64,000 bases of DNA from the NCBI GenBank assembly GCA_963754535.1, contig CAVWGG010000006.1:186001-250000 (forward strand), read 5' to 3'. Positions 6,418 to 16,459 of the stretch are shown one piece after another. The number at the start of each line of letters is the position of its first letter. Positions within the stretch are counted from its first letter, which is position 1. The notes beneath the pieces were generated by a model. That model saw only the letters and a program-made list of their open reading frames with translations. It was not told where the DNA came from and did no database searches. The DNA comes from RPQJ01 sp963754535 (GTDB lineage: Bacteria > Pseudomonadota > Gammaproteobacteria > Steroidobacterales > Steroidobacteraceae). Both the position numbers and the translations under genes were made by a program.

Positions 6418-9405
6418 ATGAAACCCACGGCGAAGCCCACTGCGCTGCCACGGCCCACGCCGTCCCCACCGTCGACCAGGCGCCTGCGCCAGAGATGGCG
6501 CGAGACCTGGGATTCCATGTCGCTGTCGGGCCAGCTCAAGATCACTGTCGTTGCGGCGGTCACGCTCACGATCCTGTTCGTCCAGCTCGCCGTCGCGTCT
6601 TACGAGATCGTGGTCAGTTACGTCCAGTCGCGAGACGACCTGGCCCGGGTCTCGACCGCAATTTTTCAGCACGACGAAGAGCCCGGCAGCAGCGACATTC
6701 TCGCCGCCGTGCAGGCGCACCCGAGCGTGGTTGCCGCCACATTGCAGTTGCCAACGGGCGAAGTGCTCTGGACTTTCGATCGGAACGCGCCCGACCTGGA
6801 CGAAGTCGTATCCTTCGACGCCGCGCCTCCCCTCTCCGGGAACCGGGTGGCGTGGTACGAGCGCAATCGGCTCGACGCAGACCTGCGCCAGAAATTGACG
6901 TTCGTTGCCCGGCCCGTTCCGCTCAACGCCAGTCTCCCGGCCCAGCTCGGCGTGCTGATCGCCACACCGTCCGCATGGCGCGTGGCCAAGCACCATCTCC
7001 TGCAGGCGCCGTTCATTCTCGCCTTCGGCTGGATGCTGGCGCTGTTCGCGGCCCGCCGTCTCAACCGCCAGGTGGTCGAGCCGCTCGCGCAGCTCGCGCA
7101 GGTCACGCGGCCCGAGGGCCAGCAGCAACAGGTTTCGACGCAGGCCGGGCGGCCCGGTAACGAGCTCACCCGACTCGCGGACAATTTCCACGCGCTCGCC
7201 GACCGGCTCACCGCAAACGAGCGCGACATGCGCAACGTTCGCCTCGCGGCGCGCCAGCAGATATTGGAGCGCACCCGCGACATCGAGATGCGCCTGCTCA
7301 AGGCGGAATCCATGATGCGGGCGAAGGACCAGTTCCTGGCCAACATGAGCCACGAGATACGCACGCCGATGAATGGCGTCCTCGGCATGGCCGAGCTGCT
7401 CGCAGGCACGATGCTCGACAAGCGCCAGCGACGCTTCGTCGACTCGATGCGCGAAGCAGCCGGCACGATGATGCAGATCATCAACGACATCCTCGATGAC
7501 ACGAAGATCGAGGCGGGCAAGATGGACCTCGTGTGCGAGCCGTTCGAGGTCCGCGACCTCGTCGAGCAGGCCGCGCAACTTTTCGCCGGGCGCGCCGAAA
7601 CCAAGAAGATCGAGCTGAGCTGCCAGGTCGAACCAGGCGTGCCGGCGGTCGTGATCGGCGACGCGCTGCGCCTGCGGCAAGTGCTTGGCAACCTGCTTTC
7701 CAATGCGGTCAAGTACACCGAGCAAGGCGAAATCCAGGTCCGCGTCGGGGTCGACGACCTTACGCACGGGAGCCAATGCCGCCTCCACTTCCGCGTCTCC
7801 GACACGGGTCCCGGCATCGCAGCCAACCATCACGCGACAGTCTTCGAGGCCTTCACCCAGCTCGAAAACGCAAACCGGGTCGGCGGAACCGGCCTGGGGC
7901 TGTCGATCGCGACCGGCCTGGTTCGCCTGTTGGGCGGCGAGCGCATCGACCTGCACAGCCAGGTCGGACATGGCAGCGTCTTCTCCTTCGAGCTGCCGTT
8001 CGAGATCGCGGAGTCCGGCCCCGTGGAGGACAGCACCGAATTCAGGGGACTGCGCGCGCTCATCGTCGACGACATGGCGACGAGCTACATGTCCCTGCAG
8101 GAGGTGCTCGCCAGCTGGGGTGTAGTGGTCACCGTGGCCACGAGCGGACGCGCGATCGACAACCAGGTCAGCAGCGCGGCGCGGCTCGGGACTCCCTTCG
8201 ACGTGGTACTGCTCGATCATGCCTTGCCCGACGCCACGGCCGAAGACCTGCTGCGGGCAATCCGGCTCGATTCCACCGCGCCTGACACCTATGTCGCGCT
8301 GCTCAGTGCATTCGACTTCGAGCCCCGCCAGGTCGGCGACCGGGCAGTACGGCCGGACGTCTGCATAGCGAAGCCCGTACGGCAGCAGCAGCTGCGAAAC
8401 CTGCTGCGGACGGTGCGTGAGGCACGCGACGGGACCGACGCGAACCCGGACGCGTCCGAAGCGCCCGCCGCGCTTGCCGGCCAGCGTCTGTCGGGTCTCG
8501 GACTCAGCGTGCTCGTCGCCGACGACAACGTGATCAATCGCGAAGTGGCGAGCGCCATGCTCGAGCAGCTCTGCTGTCGTGTCGCCATCGCCGAGGACGG
8601 GCGCACGGCCGTCGAACACTGGCGTACGAGCCATGTCGACGTCATTCTCATGGACTGCCAGATGCCGGTCATGGACGGCTACGCGGCAACTGCCGCGATC
8701 CGCAGCGAGGAAACTGCGCGCGGTACAGCACCGACGACGATCGTCGCGCTGACCGCCAATGCGCTGACGCGGGACCGGGAGCGTTGCCTGGCGGCGGGCA
8801 TGGATGCGTTCCTGGCCAAGCCGTTCACGCAGGACCAGCTCGCGCAGATTCTCCGGCCCTACGCCGAAGCGCGCGGCACCCTGCTGCCGGCCAGGCCCGC
8901 CGAACAGGTCGCACCGGCCCTGCGGCCGGCAACCAGCGCAGCCACATCCAGCGCTCCGGCATCCACGGACGACTCGTCCGACCTGACGGCGACGGTGACG
9001 CTCACGCTGCTCGACACGGCCTTCCTTGAAGAAGACAGCGCGCCCGGCGTTCCGGTCCTCGACGAGGAGCAGGTGCTCGCGATCCGGGGGCTGGGTCAGC
9101 CGCAGATCTTCGAGCGACTGTGCGACATGTTGTTCGCATCCGCGCCGGAGGCGCTGCGCCGGATCGGCTCGGCACTCGAGACCGGCGAGCTCGAAGCGGC
9201 CGGGGCCGCGGCACATTCGCTCAAGTCTGCCGTCAACAACCTCGGCGGACGCCGGCTCGCCGAGCAGCTCGACGTGTTCGAGAACGCGGTCCTCGAGCAG
9301 GCGGACCTGCAGGTCGCGCGTCGTGCGGCCTCTGGCCTCGAACAGGCGTACGCGCAACTCGAGACGGCGCTGCGGGCCCAGGCCGAGCGCCGCACCGGGA
9401 CCTGA
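6418..9405 (+). CDS. hybrid sensor histidine kinase with two receiver domains and an HPt domain
   Basis: Starting at the ATG at 6418 gives 995 aa; longer frames upstream would overlap ttcA. Order of parts: membrane helix near residues 45-65, a short periplasmic sensor region, a second helix near 190-212, HAMP-like linker, HisKA with the phospho-acceptor His312 in NMSHEIRTPMNG, HATPase with LSNAVKYTEQG, DTGPGI and GGTGLGLSI, receiver 1 (Asp600 in LLDHALPD), receiver 2 (Asp746 in LMDCQMPVMDG), and a C-terminal HPt domain with His933 in AAAHSLKSA. This is a complete BarA/ArcB-like phosphorelay. The next gene starts 49 bp downstream and begins with a receiver domain fused to GGDEF-EAL, so it is the obvious phosphorylation target. 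The signal sensed is unknown. Confidence 0.92.
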   Translation: MKPTAKPTALPRPTPSPPSTRRLRQRWRETWDSMSLSGQLKITVVAAVTLTILFVQLAVASYEIVVSYVQSRDDLARVSTAIFQHDEEPGSSDILAAVQAHPSVVAATLQLPTGEVLWTFDRNAPDLDEVVSFDAAPPLSGNRVAWYERNRLDADLRQKLTFVARPVPLNASLPAQLGVLIATPSAWRVAKHHLLQAPFILAFGWMLALFAARRLNRQVVEPLAQLAQVTRPEGQQQQVSTQAGRPGNELTRLADNFHALADRLTANERDMRNVRLAARQQILERTRDIEMRLLKAESMMRAKDQFLANMSHEIRTPMNGVLGMAELLAGTMLDKRQRRFVDSMREAAGTMMQIINDILDDTKIEAGKMDLVCEPFEVRDLVEQAAQLFAGRAETKKIELSCQVEPGVPAVVIGDALRLRQVLGNLLSNAVKYTEQGEIQVRVGVDDLTHGSQCRLHFRVSDTGPGIAANHHATVFEAFTQLENANRVGGTGLGLSIATGLVRLLGGERIDLHSQVGHGSVFSFELPFEIAESGPVEDSTEFRGLRALIVDDMATSYMSLQEVLASWGVVVTVATSGRAIDNQVSSAARLGTPFDVVLLDHALPDATAEDLLRAIRLDSTAPDTYVALLSAFDFEPRQVGDRAVRPDVCIAKPVRQQQLRNLLRTVREARDGTDANPDASEAPAALAGQRLSGLGLSVLVADDNVINREVASAMLEQLCCRVAIAEDGRTAVEHWRTSHVDVILMDCQMPVMDGYAATAAIRSEETARGTAPTTIVALTANALTRDRERCLAAGMDAFLAKPFTQDQLAQILRPYAEARGTLLPARPAEQVAPALRPATSAATSSAPASTDDSSDLTATVTLTLLDTAFLEEDSAPGVPVLDEEQVLAIRGLGQPQIFERLCDMLFASAPEALRRIGSALETGELEAAGAAAHSLKSAVNNLGGRRLAEQLDVFENAVLEQADLQVARRAASGLEQAYAQLETALRAQAERRTGT

Positions 9406-9454
9406 CCGGGATGGACCAGACTGATCGCCTCCTCCGCACAAGGATTTCGCACGC

Positions 9455-11656
9455 ATGGATCCGACCCGAATCACCACGATCCTGATCGCGGACGATGATC
9501 CCGCACACCTGTTGCTCGCCGAGGCCGCCCTCGGCGGGGCGGGATTCGTCGTGCATACCGCCAGCGACGGCGACGAGGCGGTGCGGCAGTTCGAGTCCAC
9601 GCAGCCCGACTGCGTCATCCTCGACGTGAACATGCCAAAGATGACCGGTATCGAGGTCTGCCGCAAAATCCGCGAGCGCGCCGACGGCCGGCTGCTGCCG
9701 ATCCTCATGCTGACCGGACGCAATGACATCGTGTCGATCAGCGATGCTTTTGCCGCAGGAGCCAGCGACTTTGCCCAGAAGGGCATGAACCCACGCCTGC
9801 TGGTCGAGCGCGTGCGTTTCCTGCTGCGCGACCGCGCCATGCAGGACGATCTCTGGTCGAGTCGCTCCAAGCTGCTGCTGGCCCAGCGCATCGCGCGGGT
9901 CGGCCACTGGGAACTGACGCTCGACGGCAAGACCCTGGACATGTCGCCCATGGTGGGCCAGATCCTCGAGCGCGATGCCGAGCCCCTGGAACGGTACGAG
10001 TCGTTCGTCAGGATGCTCGACCCCACCGAGCAGGTGCAGTCACGACAGGCGTTCATCGCCTGCGCCGCTGAAAACACCCGGTTCAGTTTTGAACACCGCG
10101 TGCGAACCGCCACGGGCAAAGACATCTATATCCGCCAGGAAGCGGAACTCGTGCAGGCCGCCGGTTCGGCTCATGCACGCACGGTCCTCGTCACGCTGCA
10201 GGACCTTACCCGCTTGCGCCGGGCTGAAGACGCCGTGCGAACCCTGTCCTATGTCGACAGTGGCACGGGCCTGCCGAACCGCCGCTACCTCCTCGAGCAG
10301 CTGGCGGCCGCACTCAAGGATCGCAAGCCCGGGATCGCCATGTGCGTGGCGGCCTTCCGGGTGCACGGACTCGACCGCATCGTGCAGGCGCACGGCGCCG
10401 ACGTCGCGGAAAAACTCCTGTCCGAGGCGGCTCGGCAGATCAGCCAGTACATGGCCGAGGCCACCGCCGGCGGCATCCTGCACAGGCATGCCAACGCCGC
10501 TACTGTGTGCCGCACTTCCGAGGCTGGTCTCGCGCTGCTGGTCCACAGTCGCGAGCCGTTCGAGAACCTGTCGGAGCTGATTTGCGCGGCACTCGCGCGC
10601 GTCAGCGGCCAACCGACGAACCTCGGGACCGAATACCTGCCGGCCGTCAGTGCTGGCCTGGCACTGGTCGATGGCGACACGACGGGCGCCGAGCAGTTGC
10701 TGACCAACGCACAGGCGGCGTCCGAACAGGCCCGTGAACCGCGGTCCTGCGAGCTGTTCACGCCGGTGCCATTGGCCCGCTCGCGCAGGCGACTGGCGAT
10801 CGAGTCGGCGCTGCGGCGGGCGGTCGAGGCCGGCGAACTGCACCTCGTGTACCAGCCCCGCGTAGCGAGCGACACGCTCGATATCACGGGCGTCGAATGC
10901 CTGCTGCGCTGGGAGCATCCGCAACTCGGATCGGTCGGGCCCGAGGAATTCGTGCCGATCGCCGAAGAAACGGGCCTCATCGACCAGATCGGCGACTGGG
11001 TCCTCGATGAGGCTTGCCGGCAGCTCGCCTCGTGGCGCGCCCGCTTCGAGGACGACTTCTTCGTGTCGGTCAACATCGCCTCGCGCCAGCTGCGCCAGTC
11101 GAATTTCGCCACCCGCATCAAGGCGGCGCTCGACAAGCACCGGCTGCCGGCAAATGCACTCGAGATCGAGATCACCGAGACGAGCATCGTGCATGCCCCA
11201 CAGGAAGCCCGCCGCATGCTCGAGGCACTCCGGCGCGAGGGTGTCAGGGTCTCCATGGATGATTTCGGCAAGGGCTACTCGTCGCTGGGCCAGATACGCC
11301 GCTTGCCGTTGGACTGCGTGAAGCTGGACCGCTCGCTGATGGCCGACCTGTACACCGACGTCGGCGCCCAGGGTGTCGCGGCGGCGATCCTGGCGATGAC
11401 GAGGACCCTGCGAATCCGTTCGGTTGCCGAGGGCATCGAGGATTCGGAGTCGCTCGAGATGGTGTGCTGCCTGGGCTGCGACGAAGTCCAGGGGCATTAC
11501 ATCTCGCCGCCACTCAAGGCCCGCGACTTCGCCGACTGGCTGGATGGCGGCGGCGCGGTCGTGCTCGCGCGGCGCAGGGCGGCCGCAATGGCGATAGAGC
11601 TGGAAGCCTCGAAGTTCGACGTCGGTCCCACGCCAGGGACCGTTGGGCTGCCGTGA
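9455..11656 (+). CDS. response regulator with PAS, degenerate GGDEF and EAL domains (probable c-di-GMP phosphodiesterase)
   Basis: The 733-aa protein follows an AAGGA ribosome site. Residues 5-125 are a receiver domain with phospho-acceptor Asp57 (VILDVNMPKMTG). A PAS-like region spans about 140-265. The GGDEF domain (about 268-430) has lost its signature: the place of RxGGDEF reads CRTSEAG, so cyclase activity is unlikely. The EAL domain (about 445-700) keeps YQPRV, E481-C-L-L-R, the NIASRQL and EITET strands, DDFGKGYSSL, KLDRSL and AEGIE, so phosphodiesterase activity on cyclic di-GMP is expected. It is 49 bp behind the hybrid kinase and probably co-transcribed, linking that phosphorelay to c-di-GMP breakdown. 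Confidence 0.92.
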   Translation: MDPTRITTILIADDDPAHLLLAEAALGGAGFVVHTASDGDEAVRQFESTQPDCVILDVNMPKMTGIEVCRKIRERADGRLLPILMLTGRNDIVSISDAFAAGASDFAQKGMNPRLLVERVRFLLRDRAMQDDLWSSRSKLLLAQRIARVGHWELTLDGKTLDMSPMVGQILERDAEPLERYESFVRMLDPTEQVQSRQAFIACAAENTRFSFEHRVRTATGKDIYIRQEAELVQAAGSAHARTVLVTLQDLTRLRRAEDAVRTLSYVDSGTGLPNRRYLLEQLAAALKDRKPGIAMCVAAFRVHGLDRIVQAHGADVAEKLLSEAARQISQYMAEATAGGILHRHANAATVCRTSEAGLALLVHSREPFENLSELICAALARVSGQPTNLGTEYLPAVSAGLALVDGDTTGAEQLLTNAQAASEQAREPRSCELFTPVPLARSRRRLAIESALRRAVEAGELHLVYQPRVASDTLDITGVECLLRWEHPQLGSVGPEEFVPIAEETGLIDQIGDWVLDEACRQLASWRARFEDDFFVSVNIASRQLRQSNFATRIKAALDKHRLPANALEIEITETSIVHAPQEARRMLEALRREGVRVSMDDFGKGYSSLGQIRRLPLDCVKLDRSLMADLYTDVGAQGVAAAILAMTRTLRIRSVAEGIEDSESLEMVCCLGCDEVQGHYISPPLKARDFADWLDGGGAVVLARRRAAAMAIELEASKFDVGPTPGTVGLP

Positions 11657-11666
11657 AGACCTGGCG

Positions 11667-13241
11667 TCAGCCGACAGGTGCAGCAGACGCGGCGGCGACC
11701 GGTTCCACGGCGGTCGCCGCGGCGACCTTCCTGGTCGCTTCTGCTGCGGTCTCCAGGTACTTCGACTCGGCGTAACGCAACCACGGCGCCGCCGTGAGCG
11801 TCTTGCCGGTCGCATCCTTGATCAGTTCCTGCGCGCCGACGCTCGCGCCGCGTCCGTGCACGTTCTGCCGCAGCCACTCGAACAGCCCGCCGAAACGTCC
11901 GCTCGCGATCTCGGCGTCGAAGTGCTCGCTCTGCGTGCGCAGGGTTTCATGCAACTGCGCGGCAATGAACGAGCCGAGCGCATAGGACGGGAAGTACCCG
12001 AACTGCCCGAGCGCCCAGTGCGGATCCTGCAGGCAGCCTTCGGCGTCCGTGGCCGGGCGCAGCCCGAGGCGGCGGTCGAATCCGCTGCGCCACGCTTCCG
12101 GCAGGTCCTTCACCGGCATGGTGCCTTCGAAGATCTGCTTTTCCAGGTCGTAGCGCAGCATGATGTGGACGGGATACGTGAGCTCGTCCGCTTCGGCGCG
12201 GATCGCGCTGCGTCGCACGCGGGTGAGCGTGCGGTAAAGGTTCTCGACTTCCCACTCGGGACCGGTGCAGCCGAAATGCTTCTCGAGCAACGGCCGCAAC
12301 CACGTCAGGAACGGGCGACTGCGGCCGATGATCATCTCGAGCAGCAGCGACTGGCTTTCCTCCAGCGCCATGCCACGATCGCGCCCCACCGGCTGGTCGC
12401 GCCATTCAGCGGGCAGGCCAAGGTCGTACATCGCCTGCCCGACTTCGTGCAGCACGCCCATCAGGCCGTTGAACGGTTCGTTGACGTCGTAACGGGTGGC
12501 GATGCGCACGTCGCCCCACACGCCTTCCGTGAATGCGCGGCTGCTCTCGTCGAGGCGGCCACGATCGAAGGGGAAGCCGATGACGCGCATCACTTCGTGC
12601 GCGAGCGTGCGCTGCTTCGACACGCCCACCTTGCCCACGATCGGCAGCGGCGGCCGTCCCGCCTGCAGTTCGATCGCCTCACGGATCAGGTTCGGCAGCC
12701 GCCGGATCACGACCTTGAACAGCTGGTCGATGTCCGCGCTCAGGAAGCCCGGGCTGAAGCCGTCGATCAACGCGTCGTACGGCGCCAGCCCGAGTGCCTG
12801 CGACAGCACCTGCGCCTTGTCGCGGGTCAGCGCGACCACTTCCTCTAGGTGCGGCGCAAAGAGCGCGAAGTTGTTCTCCTGGCGCGCTTCGAGCCACCGC
12901 ACTTCAGCGAGCGACGTGGCCCGCGCCAGGCGGGTGATCAGGGTGAGGGGCGTGGCGATCGCGTGGTCGCGTTCCCGGCGCATCTCGCGCAGGTTGGCGA
13001 GTTGCCAGTCCTCGAGCTGCGACTGGTTGGCCTGCGCGCGCTCGATCAGCCGCGAGACCTTCGGCGACGTGAGCAACGCGTGGCATTCGGAATCGAGGGC
13101 GGCGAGTTGTTCGCCACGCACGTCGGCGCTGCCCCGCGGCATCATCACGGCCGAGTCCCAGCGCAGCAGGCTCGCCGCGCCCTGGAAGGCGTGGAGGCGG
13201 CGGAATTCCTGCTCGAGTTGCTGGTAGGGACTCTGTGCCAT
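11667..13241 (-). CDS. M32 (Taq-type) carboxypeptidase homologue with altered active site
   Basis: From the ATG at 13241 the protein has 524 aa, the family's usual length, and the M32 fold signature is clear throughout (GDVRIATRYD, ESQSLLLEMIIGRS). The catalytic HExxH motif reads HEVGQ (265-269), losing the second zinc-ligand histidine. The HPF substrate motif upstream reads SRAFTEG, and the usual H-E-S-Q-S reads EESQS. M32 enzymes are zinc carboxypeptidases; with these changes zinc binding and catalysis are doubtful although the frame is intact. A TACAAT -10-like box lies at 13263-13268 on the minus strand. It may be a pseudo-peptidase with a binding or regulatory role. Confidence 0.85.
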   Translation of the reverse strand: MAQSPYQQLEQEFRRLHAFQGAASLLRWDSAVMMPRGSADVRGEQLAALDSECHALLTSPKVSRLIERAQANQSQLEDWQLANLREMRRERDHAIATPLTLITRLARATSLAEVRWLEARQENNFALFAPHLEEVVALTRDKAQVLSQALGLAPYDALIDGFSPGFLSADIDQLFKVVIRRLPNLIREAIELQAGRPPLPIVGKVGVSKQRTLAHEVMRVIGFPFDRGRLDESSRAFTEGVWGDVRIATRYDVNEPFNGLMGVLHEVGQAMYDLGLPAEWRDQPVGRDRGMALEESQSLLLEMIIGRSRPFLTWLRPLLEKHFGCTGPEWEVENLYRTLTRVRRSAIRAEADELTYPVHIMLRYDLEKQIFEGTMPVKDLPEAWRSGFDRRLGLRPATDAEGCLQDPHWALGQFGYFPSYALGSFIAAQLHETLRTQSEHFDAEIASGRFGGLFEWLRQNVHGRGASVGAQELIKDATGKTLTAAPWLRYAESKYLETAAEATRKVAAATAVEPVAAASAAPVG

Positions 13242-13321
13242 GGCCGGTTGCGGACGACCCGAATTGTAGCAAGCCGCCGGACGGGCGGTCGCCCGCCCGG
13301 ACAAATTGTCTTTTTTACTTA

Positions 13322-16300
13322 TTATTCAGCGGGTTGTGAAGCATCTGCCGGATGGCCTGCAGCGAACTTCCGGCGCATCTGCTCGAGCCGATGCGCCACT
13401 TCTTCCGGTGAACCGGTGTTCCGGGCCACCAGTGCATAGACGGCCGGGACGACGACCAGCGTCATCAGCACCGAAATCACCACGCCGTAGAAGACGACCA
13501 CGCCGATCGACTGCAGCGAACCGGCGCCCGCGCCGGCTGCGAGCATCAGCGGCAATGCGCCGAACGCCGTGCAGAAGCTGGTCATCAGCACCGGACGCAG
13601 GCGGATCGCCGCGGCTTCGATCACGGCCTCGGTGTACTCCACGCCCCGGTCGCGCAACTGGTTGGCGAATTCGACGATGAGGATGCCGTTCTTGGCCGCG
13701 AGCCCCACCAGCATGATCGCCGCGATCTGGCTGTAGACGTTGATCGACATGCCGTACATCCAGAGACCCACGAGCGCGCCGATGACCGCGAGCGGCACGG
13801 TGGTGATGATGATGAACGGATGCAGGAAACTTTCGAACAGGGCGGCCAGCACCAGGAACACGACGAGCAGCGTCAGCAGGAACATCCAGTACAGCTGCGA
13901 ACCCGACTGCTTGAACTCACGCGACGGGCCGTCGTACGCGAGCTTCACCGAGGGCGGCATCTCCTTCTCGATGACGTTCTCGACGTACCGCAGGCCGTCG
14001 CCGAGCGGGTATCCCGGCGTGAGCGCGGCGCTGACCGTGATCGAGCGCAGCCGGTCGAACCGGTTGAGACGCGTCGGACCCGCCAGCTCGTTGAGCTTCA
14101 CCAGGTTCGAGAGCGGGACGAGTTCGCCCGTGCGGTCGGAGCGCACGTACAGGTTGTCGAGATCGGTGGGTGTCGCACGGTCCTCGGCGCGACCCTGCAG
14201 CATCACGTTGTATTCGCGGTCACGGTCGATGAACGTCGTGACGATGCGGGAGCCGAGCACGGTTTCGAGCGTGCGCGAAACCGTCTGCAACGAGACGCCG
14301 AGATCGGCCGCGCGATTGCGATCCACCGCGACGCTGAGTTGCGGCTTGCGCTCCTCGTAGTTCGACTGGATGTTGGTGAGGCCCGGGTTGTCGCCCATGC
14401 GCTGCATCAGGAGGTCGCGCCACTGGATGAGGTCGGCATACTCCGTGCCCTGCAGCACGACCTGCACCGGCGCGCCGCCACCGCCGAACCCGCCCGGCAC
14501 CGTCACGAAGCCGCGCACGCCCGGCACGGCGCTGAGCGGCCCGCGCAGCGACTGCGCGATCTGGTCGGCGGTGCGCTCGCGCTCGCCCCAGGGCGCGAGC
14601 AGCAGGAAGCCGCGCGCCTCGTTCACCTGGCTGCCGGCGCCGCCGAAGCCGCCCGGCACGCGCGCGCTGACGCGCACGACGTCGCCCGTCTCCATCTGCT
14701 TCGCCGCCATGCCTTCGAGGATGCGCAGGTGGCGATCCATGTATTCGAGCGAGGAGCCTTCCGGACCGTTCATGCCGATGAAGACGAAGCCGCGGTCTTC
14801 CACCGGGGCGAGTTCGCTCGGCAGCACCTTGAGCAGCACGGCGGCCATCGCTGTCGCCGCGATCGTGCCACCGATGACCAGCCATGGCCGGCGCATGGCG
14901 CGCCGCAGGTTGCGGTCGTACCAGGCGGACAGGCTCTGGAAGAAATCATCGACGGCGACCGCCATGCGCGAACGATGCGCGCCGCCGGCGAACAGCTTCG
15001 ACGTCATCATCGGCGTCAGCGTCAGCGCGATCAGTGACGAGAACGCAACCGCTGCCGCGATGGTGAAGCCGAACTCGCGGAACAGCGTGCCGACGTTGCC
15101 CGACAGGAACGACATGGGCAGGAACACGGCGACGAGCACCATCGTCGTCGCCACCACGGCGAAGCCGATTTCGCGCGAGCCGTCGACCGAGGCGATCAGC
15201 GCAGGCTCGCCGTTTTCCATGCGCCGATAGATGTTCTCGAGCACGACGATTGCATCGTCGACGACGAGGCCGATCGCGAGCACCAGGCCGAGCAGCGTGA
15301 GCGTGTTGATCGAGAAACCCAGCGCACCCATGACGATGAAGGCAGCGATGATCGACACCGGGATCGTCACCGCCGGCACGAGCGTGGCGCGCAGGTTGCC
15401 AAGGAAGAGGTAGATGACCGCGATCACGAGGGCCATCGCGATCAGCAGCGCCCTGACGACCTCGATCATCGAGGATTCGATGTAGACGGAACGGTCGAGG
15501 TTGACCTGGAGCCGGGTGCCTTCCGGCAGGTCGGGAATGATCCGCGCCTGCTCGGCGCGCACGGCCTTCGCGACCTCGAGCGTGTTGGCCTTGGAGATCT
15601 GCTCGATGCCGATGCTGATGCCCGGCACGCCGTTGGTGCGCGAGATGGTGCGTTCGTTTTCGGCGGCGAGACGCACGTCGGCGACCTCGCCGAGGCGCAC
15701 CAGGTAACCACCCGCGCCGCGACCGATGACCAGGTCGCGGAATTCCTGCTCGGTGTTGAGGCCGGTCTCGGTGCGGAGCGTGAGCTCTCGCTGCGAGGAT
15801 TCAAGGCGACCCGCGGGCAGCTGCACGTTTTCGCGGCGCAGCGAGGCTTCGATGTCGGCCACGGTGAGCTGGCGTGCCGCAAGCGCTTCGCGGTCGATCC
15901 ACACGCGCATCGCGTAGCGGCGCGCGCCGCTCATGCGCACGCGCGCCACGCCGGGCAGCACGCTGAAGCGGTCGACGAGCTCGCGTTCGGCGTAGTCGGT
16001 GAGCTCGAGCACGTTCATCGTGTCGCTCGACAGCGCGAGCCAGATGACCGGGTCGGCGCCGAAGTCGACCTTGCCGACCTCGGGCGGGTCGGCTTCCGGA
16101 GGCAGGTTGTTGGCGACTCGCGCCACGCGATCGCGCACGTCGTTCGCGGCTTCGTCGACCGAGCGGCCCGGGTCGAACTCGAGGTTGATGCTCGAGCGGC
16201 CATCGGTGCTCTGCGAGGTGATCTTGGTGATGCCCTCGAGGCCGGCCACGCGCTCTTCGATCACCTGCGTGATCTTGGTCTCGACGACGTCGGCCGAGGC

Positions 16301-16459
16301 ACCGAGATAATTGGTGTCGATCGAGACGATCGGAGCCTCGACGTCCGGGAGCTCGCGCACGGCCAGCCGCGAGGCTGACAGCAGGCCGAGGATCACCAGC
16401 ATCAGGCTGATGACCGCGGCGAAGACCGGGCGCTTGACCGAGACTTCCGAAATCTTCAT
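13322..16459 (-). CDS. RND-family inner-membrane efflux transporter (HAE1/AcrB-like)
   Basis: The 1045-aa protein has the typical duplicated plan: an N-terminal helix, a large periplasmic porter domain, a bundle of helices, a second periplasmic domain and a second bundle. The proton-relay aspartates are present in LAIGLVVDDAIVVLENIYRRM. It overlaps the upstream adaptor gene by 4 bp (start ATG at 16459, adaptor stop at 16456), so the two are translated together. Such pumps expel drugs, detergents or metabolites through a TolC-like channel driven by the proton gradient. No outer-membrane channel gene is next to it, so one from elsewhere must be shared. The substrate is not deducible. Confidence 0.95.
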   Translation of the reverse strand: MKISEVSVKRPVFAAVISLMLVILGLLSASRLAVRELPDVEAPIVSIDTNYLGASADVVETKITQVIEERVAGLEGITKITSQSTDGRSSINLEFDPGRSVDEAANDVRDRVARVANNLPPEADPPEVGKVDFGADPVIWLALSSDTMNVLELTDYAERELVDRFSVLPGVARVRMSGARRYAMRVWIDREALAARQLTVADIEASLRRENVQLPAGRLESSQRELTLRTETGLNTEQEFRDLVIGRGAGGYLVRLGEVADVRLAAENERTISRTNGVPGISIGIEQISKANTLEVAKAVRAEQARIIPDLPEGTRLQVNLDRSVYIESSMIEVVRALLIAMALVIAVIYLFLGNLRATLVPAVTIPVSIIAAFIVMGALGFSINTLTLLGLVLAIGLVVDDAIVVLENIYRRMENGEPALIASVDGSREIGFAVVATTMVLVAVFLPMSFLSGNVGTLFREFGFTIAAAVAFSSLIALTLTPMMTSKLFAGGAHRSRMAVAVDDFFQSLSAWYDRNLRRAMRRPWLVIGGTIAATAMAAVLLKVLPSELAPVEDRGFVFIGMNGPEGSSLEYMDRHLRILEGMAAKQMETGDVVRVSARVPGGFGGAGSQVNEARGFLLLAPWGERERTADQIAQSLRGPLSAVPGVRGFVTVPGGFGGGGAPVQVVLQGTEYADLIQWRDLLMQRMGDNPGLTNIQSNYEERKPQLSVAVDRNRAADLGVSLQTVSRTLETVLGSRIVTTFIDRDREYNVMLQGRAEDRATPTDLDNLYVRSDRTGELVPLSNLVKLNELAGPTRLNRFDRLRSITVSAALTPGYPLGDGLRYVENVIEKEMPPSVKLAYDGPSREFKQSGSQLYWMFLLTLLVVFLVLAALFESFLHPFIIITTVPLAVIGALVGLWMYGMSINVYSQIAAIMLVGLAAKNGILIVEFANQLRDRGVEYTEAVIEAAAIRLRPVLMTSFCTAFGALPLMLAAGAGAGSLQSIGVVVFYGVVISVLMTLVVVPAVYALVARNTGSPEEVAHRLEQMRRKFAAGHPADASQPAE

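Noticed and set aside
6349..10125. A 1258-codon open frame on the minus strand opposite the histidine kinase
   Set aside because: It is antisense to a protein with a complete chain of recognised domains, is rich in Arg, His and Ala, and has no family motif. Long antisense frames are expected at this GC content.
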